DNA of 25,990 nucleotides. It comes from a virus. A model generated the notes under the pieces. It was not told where the DNA came from, searched no databases, and saw nothing but the letters and a program-made list of their open reading frames with translations. The DNA lies in the IMG/VR virus record IMGVR_UViG_3300037472_000175, positions 1 through 25,990 of that record, one strand, 5' to 3'. A program made the position numbers and the translations under genes. Below, one piece after another: positions 14,530 through 22,096 of this stretch (position 1 is its first letter; each line of letters starts with the position of its first letter).

Positions 14530-15112
14530 CCTTTGCGGCCCTGCCGCCATAGTCGCCACTCGTCTGATCGCCAAAGCCCGCAAGCTCCACGACGATCCCG
14601 CCGTCCCGGTAAAACTCCTGCTCTACGGCCCGCCCGGTGTTGGCAAAACCAGCATTGCCGACATGATAGCAGACACGCTTTCCGGCACGCGCTTCGCGGT
14701 CGAGGAGTTCAACGGCAAGCTCGTCACCGTCGAAACGGTGAAGCAGTGGATGGGCACGCTTGGAGTCTGTTCGCTGTTCGGAGTCTATTCGGTGAAGATC
14801 ATCAACGAAATGGACCGCTGCACGCGGGATGCACAGGACTTGCTCCTGAGCTATCTCGACCGCCTGCCACCAGGGCGTGCGGTGATCGGCACTAGCAACT
14901 TGCAACTCGACCTGCTAACCGAAAGGTTCCAGACGCGCTTCCAGTCGATCAAACTCGCTGCACCTTCCACCGAGGAACTTGCGACGATGCTCCGCCGTCA
15001 CTGGCCAGTCGATGAAGCCACCTCGCTGCGGATCGCGGTCGGCAGCGGCGGATGCGTCCGGGCCGCGCTCGCTGATCTGGAATCCTGGCTGGATGCGGAG
15101 GGACTGTCATGA
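14444..15112 (+). CDS. AAA+ ATPase, clamp-loader-like
   Basis: A 222-residue AAA+ protein. An N-terminal WRPTGPDDLCGPA box near residue 23 is what clamp-loader subunits carry before their P-loop. Walker A is YGPPGVGKTS near residue 63. Walker B is degenerate (VKIINEMDR near 120, with Asn-Glu in place of Asp-Glu), and sensor 1 is VIGTSN near 147. It could load a clamp or a helicase, or remodel a protein-DNA complex; the substrate is unknown. The start at 14444 lies inside the preceding gene, giving an 86-base overlap. That is supported because the clamp-loader box falls within the overlap. It ends with an ATGA overlap. Confidence 0.72.
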   Translation: MSRTLKILPTPSPCPVSPPLAWRPTGPDDLCGPAAIVATRLIAKARKLHDDPAVPVKLLLYGPPGVGKTSIADMIADTLSGTRFAVEEFNGKLVTVETVKQWMGTLGVCSLFGVYSVKIINEMDRCTRDAQDLLLSYLDRLPPGRAVIGTSNLQLDLLTERFQTRFQSIKLAAPSTEELATMLRRHWPVDEATSLRIAVGSGGCVRAALADLESWLDAEGLS

Positions 15113-15354
15113 AGGCTCGTCTCCAACAACTCAGCTTCGACCGCCACGGTCGTCTCGCACGCGCCGTATTCCGCTACCGACCACCCGACATGCGGCGCGA
15201 AACCCCGGACACCGTGGAATGGCGCGACGTGGCCGGCAGTCGCGAATGGTTCGCTCTCGGATGGTGCCCGCCGGATGCGTGGAAAGCGATCCTCCCGCTG
15301 CTCGCGCAAGTCACCCATGCCGTTGACACCATTCAAAGCAGCGATGACGGATGA
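15109..15354 (+). CDS. Small hypothetical protein
   Basis: An 81-residue protein of unknown function, ATGA-coupled to the AAA+ gene and overlapping the ParB start by 11 bases. Features are a basic N-terminus, a Pro/Arg-rich middle (RYRPPDMRRE) and a Trp-rich segment (REWFALGWCPPDAWKAI). No known motif. Confidence 0.5.
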   Translation: MKARLQQLSFDRHGRLARAVFRYRPPDMRRETPDTVEWRDVAGSREWFALGWCPPDAWKAILPLLAQVTHAVDTIQSSDDG

Positions 15355-16003
15355 TTCTCCCAAAGCCCGCACCCTCGCCAATGGCATCGAAGTTTGGTGC
15401 AGCTTCGACAAGCTTGTGCCGGTGGGTGAGTTGAAACCCAACCCGCGCAACCCGAACACGCACCCGCAGCGGCAGATCGAACTGCTCGCCAAAAACATCC
15501 GCTACTTCGGATGGCGACAAACGATCACCGTCTCCAATCTCACCGGCCTGATCGTATCCGGCCACGGCCGTCTGATGGCGGCGAAGCACCTTGGCGCGGA
15601 AGTTGTCCCCGTGGACTATCAGGACTTCGCCAGCGAGAACGATGAACTCGCCGTGTTGGTCGCTGACAACCGGCTGGCCGAACTTTCCTCGGTCGATCTC
15701 AATGAACTCGAAAAAATCGCCAGCGAGTGGAAGGCAATCGACTTCGACACGATCCTCGCCGGATTCGAGCCTGCCGACCTCGAAGGACTGCTCAATCCCG
15801 GCGGCGATGACGACGATGAGGATGACGACGACGACCGCCACGACAAGGAACTCGACAAGAGTGATGTCACGGTCGCGGTCGGCCTCTATCGGTTCCGCAT
15901 CAGCCAAGAAGAATTCATCGCGTGGTGCGACCGCGTGAAACAGGAAGCCGGTTTCGACAAGGACTCGGTCATTCAGGAAATCCGCAGCCGCCTCGGACTA
16001 TGA
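15344..16003 (+). CDS. ParB/sulfiredoxin-fold protein, stand-alone
   Basis: A 219-residue protein. Residues 22-115 form a ParB N-terminal domain: LKPNPRNPNTHP, then LIVSGHGRLMAAKHLG with the GHGR motif at 73-76, and AVLVADNRLAEL. The segment FDTILAGFEPADLEGLL resembles the linker that joins ParB domains to adenine methylases, but no methylase follows in this gene. An acidic run (155-164) separates a C-terminal 45-residue tail (LYRFRISQEEFIAWCDR). ParB-fold proteins of phages include nucleases, CTP-binding proteins and proposed base-modification enzymes. It is coupled by ATGA to the next gene, another ParB protein. Confidence 0.78.
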   Translation: MTDDSPKARTLANGIEVWCSFDKLVPVGELKPNPRNPNTHPQRQIELLAKNIRYFGWRQTITVSNLTGLIVSGHGRLMAAKHLGAEVVPVDYQDFASENDELAVLVADNRLAELSSVDLNELEKIASEWKAIDFDTILAGFEPADLEGLLNPGGDDDDEDDDDDRHDKELDKSDVTVAVGLYRFRISQEEFIAWCDRVKQEAGFDKDSVIQEIRSRLGL

Positions 16004-17514
16004 ACATCACCCTTGAATCCATCGACGCCGTTAGGCCATCGACTTACAACCCACGGTCGGCAGTGCCCGAGCGGCTCGATCTGATCGAACTATCACTTCG
16101 GAAGCTCGGCTTCATCGCTCCGATTTTCGCTGACACGGATGGCGAAATCTTATCCGGTCACCAGCGCCACCTCGTCGCTGAGCGGATGGGTGCCACGCAT
16201 GTCCCGGTGTCTCGGACCAAGGCACTCGACCTCGACCAGCGCAAGGCGCTCAACATCGTGTTCAACCGGGCGACGAATGACTTCGATTTCAACAGCACAC
16301 CCGGACGGGTCACAAGTGAACTGCAATCGCTGGACATCCAGGCGCTCGCCTCCCGCATTCCCGACAAGGAAGTTGGCAGCAATGGATTCCTGCGGTGCCT
16401 CAAGCCCGCGGAAGTCGCGGTGAAGGATCTCTGCAAGGTGAACTCAGGCCGCTGGATCCAGTATGCCCGCAACCTCGCCCGCACGCTGCATCGCCACGGT
16501 ATCCTCATGCCCATCGTCTGCCGTGAGGATCTGACCGTCATCAACGGCATCGGCAGGTTAGAAATGCTGGCAGAGAAAGGTGCGGCATTTGCGCCCGTGG
16601 TTTTCGTCACCGATGAAGAAGCGGAATTCGCCCGGGCCATGATGAACCTGCTGTCGATGGACTTCGACATCCATACGCGGTATGCCGACATGCTCCGCTT
16701 CAATTCGTTCCGCCGCGCACGCCGCGTCCGGCGCGAACTCGGCAACGGCTTCATCTTCGCCACCCATGGCGCGAAGCCATGCAAGGATTTCGACATCGGC
16801 AAGGCGACGGATCGCACCCGCTGGGTGAAGGAACACGGCACGACCATTCTCGACTTCGGTGCTGGCCACCTGACGGAAACTTTCCTCCTGCGGCAAGCGG
16901 GTATCGACTGCACGCCATTCGAGCCGTATCGCCTCGGACCAGGGGGCATCAACAAAGCGGAGAGCGTGGAACTCGCCCGTGCATTCCTAGCAGAAGTTGC
17001 AGCAGGCAAGGACTGGACCAGCATCTTCATTGCCAGCGTTCTCAACTCCGTGCCGTTCCGCGAAGACCGCGAGCACATCGCCTGCCTGTGCGCTGCTCTC
17101 TGCCGCCCCGACACCAAGGTCTATGCCTGTGCATCCTCAGCAGGGGAGTCCGGCTGGCGGCAGGTCAATGGCAAGGCGTTCATGAATGAATCCAACGCGG
17201 GCAACATCGCGTTCCGCCTCGACTATGAACCGGGCATCCGCATCGGTGACTTTCAGGACAAGCCCAAGGTCCAGAAGTATCACACCGAGTCGGAGTTCCG
17301 CGACCTGTTCGGCCCGTTCTTCCGCTCAGTGAAGGTGGCGGACTTTTCCAACAATATCAACGCGGCCTGCACGTCGGCCCTCCCTGTGGACCTGGAAAAA
17401 CTTCGCACTGCCATTCAGTTCGAATTCGACCTGCCCTATCCGGATGGCACTCGCATGGATCTCGTGAAATGCGCCATGGACTCTTTCTCCCAACGTCTTC
17501 AGATTACCCTATGA
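16000..17514 (+). CDS. Double ParB-domain protein fused to a class I SAM-methyltransferase
   Basis: A 504-residue fusion. The first ParB domain covers residues 8-105 (YNPRSAVPERLDLIELSL, ILSGHQRHLVAERMGA). The second, more diverged one covers about 150-225 (HRHGILMPIVCREDL, INGIGRLEML). A Rossmann methyltransferase begins near 283 with motif I TTILDFGAGHLTE and acidic loop FEPY near 307, then SIFIASVLNSVPF near 345. No DPPY or NPPY is present, so it is not a typical amino-methylating DNA methylase. DNA or nucleotide modification is a reasonable inference, given ParB-fold and CmoA-like neighbours. It is coupled by ATGA on both sides. It could also be a regulatory or inactive enzyme. Confidence 0.72.
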   Translation: MNITLESIDAVRPSTYNPRSAVPERLDLIELSLRKLGFIAPIFADTDGEILSGHQRHLVAERMGATHVPVSRTKALDLDQRKALNIVFNRATNDFDFNSTPGRVTSELQSLDIQALASRIPDKEVGSNGFLRCLKPAEVAVKDLCKVNSGRWIQYARNLARTLHRHGILMPIVCREDLTVINGIGRLEMLAEKGAAFAPVVFVTDEEAEFARAMMNLLSMDFDIHTRYADMLRFNSFRRARRVRRELGNGFIFATHGAKPCKDFDIGKATDRTRWVKEHGTTILDFGAGHLTETFLLRQAGIDCTPFEPYRLGPGGINKAESVELARAFLAEVAAGKDWTSIFIASVLNSVPFREDREHIACLCAALCRPDTKVYACASSAGESGWRQVNGKAFMNESNAGNIAFRLDYEPGIRIGDFQDKPKVQKYHTESEFRDLFGPFFRSVKVADFSNNINAACTSALPVDLEKLRTAIQFEFDLPYPDGTRMDLVKCAMDSFSQRLQITL

Positions 17515-17963
17515 TCATCCTGCTAGACCTAAACTACACGCTGGTTGCTAACAATCCGGCACGCGGCACCACGCCAGTCCGAACGGACAAGCGAATCGCG
17601 GGCGAGCAATATCGCCAATGGCTCGTTGAGCTCGTCCGACCTCATACGGTCGTCCTGATCACCGCCCGCCCCGTGACCTGGACGATCCAAACGCTGGATC
17701 GCATCGAGCAGGAAACCGGCTGGCGACCACAGGACGCTTGTTTCGCCCCGAAGGGCTGGTGGAATCCACCAGCCATCAAGGAATACTTGCTCAAGAAGGA
17801 TGTGTTTCCGATCCATGGTGAGGACTCCAAATACGTCGCCATCGAGAGCAATCCACGGAGCCGCGAGATGTATGCAAAGTTCGCCATCCCGTGCTTCTGG
17901 GTGACGGAGGAAGGAACATGCCTGACCGAGGGCACGCGCATCGTCAAACGGCTGCCGCGTTGA
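17511..17963 (+). CDS. HAD-superfamily phosphatase-like protein
   Basis: A 150-residue HAD-like protein. Motif I is LLDLNYTLV with nucleophile Asp6, but the usual second Asp is Asn8. Motif II is LITARP (Thr51). Candidate motif III lysines are 81 and 90, and IHGEDSKYVAIE (residues 101-112) is in the motif IV position. The fold resembles the phosphatase half of phage polynucleotide kinases. Replacement of the general acid by Asn may lower phosphatase activity or change chemistry. It is coupled by ATGA to the ParB-methyltransferase gene, which suggests a joint pathway. Substrate unknown. Confidence 0.72.
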   Translation: MIILLDLNYTLVANNPARGTTPVRTDKRIAGEQYRQWLVELVRPHTVVLITARPVTWTIQTLDRIEQETGWRPQDACFAPKGWWNPPAIKEYLLKKDVFPIHGEDSKYVAIESNPRSREMYAKFAIPCFWVTEEGTCLTEGTRIVKRLPR

Positions 17964-17979
17964 CATCCGCCACGCGGGC

Positions 17980-18040
17980 ATGAGTGAAGCCCAACGTGAT
18001 GAGGTGATCCCCCCGTGGTGCCTGGCAGTTCGATCAGGAA
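17980..18040 (+). other. Probable severed N-terminus of the CmoA-like gene (+1 frame change at C6)
   Basis: From ATG 17980 the frame reads MSEAQRDEVI, then meets CCCCCC at 18009-18014. One C fewer would give MSEAQRDEVIPRGAWQFDQEV, running directly into the CmoA-like frame at 18041. GAWQFDQEVTAVFDDM is just what CmoA-like proteins have at their N-terminus. Mutation, assembly error and programmed shifting are all possible. Confidence 0.55.
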
Positions 18041-18703
18041 GTGACAGCGGTTTTCGACGACATGCTCCAGCGGAGCATCCCGCAATACAACGCGATGCGA
18101 ATGGTGACCTACGAGGTGGGGCGGCGCTTCGTGCAGCCCGGCACTGCCATCATCGACATGGGATGCTCCCGTGGTCAGGCGCTCCTGCCCTTCGTCTCCA
18201 ACTTCGGCGCTGCCAACGATTACATTGGCCTGGAGATCAGCGAGCCGATGATCGATGCGGCACGTCAGAACTTCACCTACCAACCGCACGGCAATCGCGT
18301 CACCATCCAGTCTGCCGACCTGCGCCACGAGTTCCCGAGTGTGACATCCAGCCTCGTGCTCTCGGTGCTCACCCTGCAATTCACCCCTATCGAATACCGC
18401 CAGCAGATCATCCGCCGCGTCTTCGAGTCGCTGGCTCCGGGCGGTGCCTTCATCCTGGTGGAGAAGGTGCTCGGCGCTACTTCGAAGCTCGACGAGGCGT
18501 TCGTGAATCTCTTCCTCAACATCAAGCGCGAGAATGGTTATTCGGAGAGCCAGATCGACCGCAAACGGATGTCGCTTGAAGGCGTGCTGGTTCCTGTCAC
18601 CGCTCGATGGAACGAGGAACTTCTCCACCAGGAAGGTTTCACGTCGGTCGATTGTTTCTGGCGGCACCTGAACTTCGCCGGATGGGTGGCGGTGAAAGCA
18701 TGA
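18041..18703 (+). CDS. CmoA-like carboxy-SAM synthase/methyltransferase, N-terminus frameshifted
   Basis: A 220-residue SAM enzyme from a GTG start. Order and wording match E. coli CmoA, which makes carboxy-SAM from SAM and prephenate: VFDDMLQRSIPQY, RRFVQPGTAIIDMGCSRG, LTLQFTP, GGAFILVEK, IKRENGYSESQID and LNFAGWVAVKA. Arg176 in RKRMSLEGV aligns by eye with the carboxylate-binding Arg199 of E. coli CmoA. Residues SPRGAWQFDQE lie in frame just upstream of the GTG, with no start codon and a TGA at 18005. An ATG at 17980 reads MSEAQRDEVI in the other frame. The shift point is a C6 run at 18009-18014. CmoB is absent. Confidence 0.75.
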   Translation: MTAVFDDMLQRSIPQYNAMRMVTYEVGRRFVQPGTAIIDMGCSRGQALLPFVSNFGAANDYIGLEISEPMIDAARQNFTYQPHGNRVTIQSADLRHEFPSVTSSLVLSVLTLQFTPIEYRQQIIRRVFESLAPGGAFILVEKVLGATSKLDEAFVNLFLNIKRENGYSESQIDRKRMSLEGVLVPVTARWNEELLHQEGFTSVDCFWRHLNFAGWVAVKA

Positions 18704-19320
18704 GCAAGCCACGGCCCCATGATGACGGGCGACCATCTCTCGATCCGGAAGTCGCCGGGAAGATCCTCGATGCCGACTTCCAGAACATCGTGAAGAAGGT
18801 CGCAGCGGGCAAACCGCTCACTGTTGCGGAACGTGCCCGTATCGAATCGCGGGCGGCGGGCAGCTCGGAAACCCTCGCCTATGCCAATACGCTCGTGGAA
18901 CTCGCCGCAGCGCTTGGGGTTTCCAGGCGCACGCTCACAACCTGGCAGAAGATGGAAGGCGCACCCAAGGCGCTGTCTAACGGAATGTGGCCAGTGGCCG
19001 ACTGGCGCGAGTTCGTCCGGCTCCGCGGCCTCAACGCCGGACGCGTGCCGGTCGGCAACGAGGAGGCGCTCAAGGCTCGCAAACTTCTAGCAGAAGTCGA
19101 AGAGCGGGAGCTTCGCATCGCGGTAAAGAAGGGCGAATACGTCGCCCTCACCAAAGTTCGCGAGGAATGGATCGGCCTGGTCGCCCAGGCGGCCTCCATT
19201 CTGCGGGCCAAATTCGAAAACGAGCTGCCGCCCGTGCTTTCCGGTCTCGATGCCACCGGCATCCAGCGGGAATGCCGCAAGGCGATTGATGAAGTCCTAC
19301 TTTGCCTCCACGAGTCATGA
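18700..19320 (+). CDS. Terminase small subunit (Nu1-like)
   Basis: A 206-residue protein directly before the large terminase. Residues about 60-105 contain a winged helix-turn-helix (LVELAAALGVSRRTLTTWQ, then VADWREFVRLRG) like lambda Nu1, which recognises cos DNA. A charged helical segment (EEALKARKLLAEVEERELRIA) near 125-145 likely mediates assembly, and the C-terminal third may contact the large subunit. The start overlaps the CmoA-like stop as ATGA. Position, HTH and length together make the call firm. Confidence 0.78.
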   Translation: MSKPRPHDDGRPSLDPEVAGKILDADFQNIVKKVAAGKPLTVAERARIESRAAGSSETLAYANTLVELAAALGVSRRTLTTWQKMEGAPKALSNGMWPVADWREFVRLRGLNAGRVPVGNEEALKARKLLAEVEERELRIAVKKGEYVALTKVREEWIGLVAQAASILRAKFENELPPVLSGLDATGIQRECRKAIDEVLLCLHES

Positions 19321-19469
19321 AAGTCCTCAAGGAAATCTGACGTGAGGCATGGCAACCACCCGACCGCCGCCCCGCCTGGCAATGGTGTGAGGATCACATC
19401 GAGGCCATTCCGTATTCGCCCAACCCGGGACGCTTCCGTTCGGAAAACTCGCCGTGGATTCGCGAAATC
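19317..19469 (+). other. Terminase N-terminal segment cut by TGA
   Basis: ATG 19317 overlaps the small-terminase stop as ATGA and reads MKVLKEI, then TGA at 19338-19340, then in the same frame REAWQPPDRRP and RFRSENSPWIREI up to the first later ATG at 19470. The PGRFRSENSPWIREI part is typical of the GpA N-terminus. No start codon lies between the TGA and 19470. The TGA is followed by C, a context known to be leaky; a CGA-to-TGA transition would explain it. Confidence 0.6.
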
Positions 19470-21137
19470 ATGGAATCGCTGGTCGATCCGCGCATCCGGC
19501 TCGTCTCAATCATCGCCTCGGTGCAGTCGTCGAAGACCACCGCCCCGGAACTCACGCTCTGCTACATCATTTCCAACCTGCCGGGGCCCGCCCTGTGGCT
19601 CGACCAAACCGACGAAGACGCCCGCGATTATTCCGAGTCGCGCCTGCAGAAACTCTTCGACCAGTGCCAGCCGGTCGCTCGGCTCATGCCCACCGGCATC
19701 CACCGCCACAAGCGCAAGAACAACGCGATCCAGTTCAACAATGGAATGATGCTGTGGATTCTCGGGGCGCATAACAAGACCAACCTCCAGCGGCGTTCGA
19801 TCCGCTGGTTGATCGGTGACGAGACATGGCGTTGGCCGCAGGGTCACATGGCCGAGGCCGAGGCACGCGTCACCGCCTTCGGCTGGCTCGGCAAGTGCAT
19901 CTTCATGAGCCAGGGCGGCGAGGAGGACGACGACACCCACCGCAAGTTTGAGATGACCGACCAGCGCGAGTGGACATTCGCTTGCCCGGAGTGCCATCAC
20001 CGCCAGCCTTTCAAATGGGAATGCGTCGAGTGGAGTAAGTCGGCGAGGGATGAATCCGGCGAGTGGGATTTTGACGAAGTCCGGCGCACCGCCGCGATGC
20101 GTTGCGAGTCATGTAATCACTACTTCAACGATGGCGAGCGCACCCGGCGTGAGCTCAATGCCACCGGTGCTTTCGTTACCAAGAATCCGAAAGCCTCGAA
20201 GGAAAACGTAGGCTTTCACTGGAATGCCTTGTGCGCGATGAGCTGGGGGCAGTTGGCCGAACTTTACCTGCGGGCGAAGGCGGCGGCGCGCAAGGGCGAC
20301 GTCTCGTTGTTGCAGCAGTTCTATCAAAAACGGCTTGGTCTGCCGTGGCGTGAGTATGTCGAAGACTACAAACTCGAAATCGTCAAATCCGGCTACAAGC
20401 GTGGCGAGACGTGGGAGGAAGAGGGCGCGATTGATCCGAAGAGCGGCAAAATCCTTGCGGCCCCGCTGCCCGAGCGAACCGGTCTCATCCCGCTGCGCTT
20501 TATCACCGTGGACTGCCAGATGGATCACCTCTTCGTTGTGGTCCGCTCGTGGTCTGCGGAGGGGTCGAGTCGTCTGATGTGGAACGAGCGCATCCTAACA
20601 TTCACCGACATCGACATTTTACAGGAACGCTTCGAAGTGCATCCGAGCCTTGTCTTCCTCGACGCCGGCTATGCGACCTACGACGTCTATCGTGAGTGCG
20701 CCAAACGTGGCTGGGTGGCTCTGATCGGCGACCGTCGTCCGGTCTATGCCCACAAGGGGCGCGACGGCAAAACCGTCCAGCGGTTCTATTCGCCCCGGCG
20801 TAAGGTAGTGCTATCGCACCGCCAACACTGCCACGTCCACTACTGGAGCAACCTCAACATCAAGGACACGCTCGCTCGCCTGCGGCGCAATCAGGATCCA
20901 GCCCAAGGCCCGACATGGGAAGTCCCTGACGACATCGAAGATGACTATCTCGCCCAGATGGAAAGCGAGCAGCGCATCAAGGAAAAGGGCCAGTGGATGT
21001 GGAAACAAATCGGCTCACGACCGAATCACTACTTCGACTGTGAGGCGGAACAGGCTGCCGCCGCCACCATGCTCAAGATCGTCGGACGCGAGTCGATCAT
21101 GGCCGCACCGGTTGACACTCCGGACAGGGAGTCATGA
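19470..21137 (+). CDS. Terminase large subunit (GpA-like)
   Basis: A 555-residue packaging motor and nuclease from the first intact ATG. The Walker A variant SVQSSKTT sits at residues 17-24, where GpA has Q-x-GKT. Walker B IGDETW is near 117. A cysteine pair set (CPECHH near 174, CESCNH near 213) suggests a zinc ribbon. The nuclease half has Asp residues in VDCQMD near 349, FLDAGYATYD near 398 and HYFDCEAEQ near 521, as in the RNase H-like fold. About 43 conserved residues lie upstream beyond an in-frame TGA. If that stop is real, translation must start at 19470 or read through. The gene ends with an ATGA overlap. Confidence 0.88.
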   Translation: MESLVDPRIRLVSIIASVQSSKTTAPELTLCYIISNLPGPALWLDQTDEDARDYSESRLQKLFDQCQPVARLMPTGIHRHKRKNNAIQFNNGMMLWILGAHNKTNLQRRSIRWLIGDETWRWPQGHMAEAEARVTAFGWLGKCIFMSQGGEEDDDTHRKFEMTDQREWTFACPECHHRQPFKWECVEWSKSARDESGEWDFDEVRRTAAMRCESCNHYFNDGERTRRELNATGAFVTKNPKASKENVGFHWNALCAMSWGQLAELYLRAKAAARKGDVSLLQQFYQKRLGLPWREYVEDYKLEIVKSGYKRGETWEEEGAIDPKSGKILAAPLPERTGLIPLRFITVDCQMDHLFVVVRSWSAEGSSRLMWNERILTFTDIDILQERFEVHPSLVFLDAGYATYDVYRECAKRGWVALIGDRRPVYAHKGRDGKTVQRFYSPRRKVVLSHRQHCHVHYWSNLNIKDTLARLRRNQDPAQGPTWEVPDDIEDDYLAQMESEQRIKEKGQWMWKQIGSRPNHYFDCEAEQAAAATMLKIVGRESIMAAPVDTPDRES

Positions 21138-21511
21138 AAACTGTCACCATTCTTCGCTTCCTCACCTTTGTTGGTTCCGCCCTCTCCACACTCGCTGCTC
21201 TCGATCTAACCGGCGTTGCCAGTTTGCTCGAACCCGGCATGGCGAAATACATGCTCGCCGCCGGTCCCGCCGCACTCGCCGTGAAAGAACTGGTCGTCGT
21301 GCTCGGCGACCTCTTCGACGACGGCAAGCCAAACAAATCGTTCAAGATCGGACTGTTCTGTTTCGCCATGGCGATTCTGACCATTCCGTTTCTTGCGTCC
21401 TGCGCCACGCCGCCCGTCGTCACCGGTGAATTTATCAGCAAGGACGGACGGCTCACTGTCCATCCCGACGGCCGCTTTGAAATCGTCGTCGATCCCCGCA
21501 CCGCCAAGTAA
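21134..21511 (+). CDS. Membrane protein, holin/spanin-like with internal lipobox
   Basis: A 125-residue membrane protein. Hydrophobic segments cover residues 7-25, about 36-60 and 72-89. The third ends in FLASC, a lipobox with Cys90, followed by a 35-residue soluble tail (GEFISKDGRLTVHPDGRFEI) with beta character. The neighbour is an endolysin, so a lysis role as holin or holin-spanin hybrid is the best guess. Start overlaps the terminase stop as ATGA. A plain phage membrane protein cannot be excluded. Confidence 0.55.
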   Translation: MKTVTILRFLTFVGSALSTLAALDLTGVASLLEPGMAKYMLAAGPAALAVKELVVVLGDLFDDGKPNKSFKIGLFCFAMAILTIPFLASCATPPVVTGEFISKDGRLTVHPDGRFEIVVDPRTAK

Positions 21512-21514
21512 GCC

Positions 21515-22072
21515 ATGAGTGCGCTGCTGTGGAAAAAGATCCAGTCGTTCCTGCGAATCATCGCTGACGGCATCCCGGGCGACCAAACGGCCTACGCGGT
21601 GGCTGCCAAACTCGGGCTGATTTCGCAGGCTCCAACCTTCGATTCTCGATCCGAGAGCAACATCTCCACCCTGGTTCCCAGCGCCCAGGCGAAGGCCCGC
21701 GAATGGCTGGTGCGATGCCGTGCCGAGGGGATCAACGTAAAGGTGATCTGCGGCCTGCGGAACTATGAGGAACAGGCGGAGCTCTATGCTCATGGCCGAA
21801 CCAAGCCCGGCCCCAAGGTAACCAACGCCATGCCCGGCTATTCGTGGCACAACTTTGGTGTGGCTTGGGACTTCGTGGTCTTCGACGCCAACGGCCAACC
21901 TCTGTGGGACAGTCCGCTGATGGAACGATGCGGAGTGATCGGCGAGGAACTCGGACTCGAATGGGGCGGACGCTGGAAGAGTCCCGAGGACAAGCCGCAC
22001 CTGCAACTGAAGACCGGACTCACGCTTGCCCAGGCACGCCAGCTTCAGAAGAACGGCGAGCGGATCGCATGA
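21515..22072 (+). CDS. Endolysin, M15 family L-Ala-D-Glu/D-Ala-D-Ala peptidase
   Basis: A 185-residue peptidoglycan peptidase that cuts stem peptides. The zinc site is clear: SWHNFGVAWD gives His112 and Asp119, and DKPHLQL gives His162 with Asp159 as likely catalytic acid. A short N-terminal segment (residues 14-36, ADGIPGDQTAYAVAAKL) resembles a half peptidoglycan-binding repeat. No signal peptide, so export needs a holin, and the membrane protein three bases upstream is the obvious candidate. Length fits T5-type and VanY-like phage endolysins. Its place between terminase and portal is unusual for lambda-like gene order. Confidence 0.85.
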   Translation: MSALLWKKIQSFLRIIADGIPGDQTAYAVAAKLGLISQAPTFDSRSESNISTLVPSAQAKAREWLVRCRAEGINVKVICGLRNYEEQAELYAHGRTKPGPKVTNAMPGYSWHNFGVAWDFVVFDANGQPLWDSPLMERCGVIGEELGLEWGGRWKSPEDKPHLQLKTGLTLAQARQLQKNGERIA

Positions 22073-22096
22073 TGCCGTTGACACCCGCCGCCGTGC

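Noticed and set aside
16158-17117. 319-residue minus-strand frame
   Set aside because: Ser/Arg-rich composition typical of antisense to GC-rich coding DNA; the ParB-methyltransferase frame explains it.
17642-18736. 364-residue minus-strand frame over HAD and CmoA-like genes
   Set aside because: Both + strand genes have clear family motifs, while this frame has none and crosses two gene boundaries.
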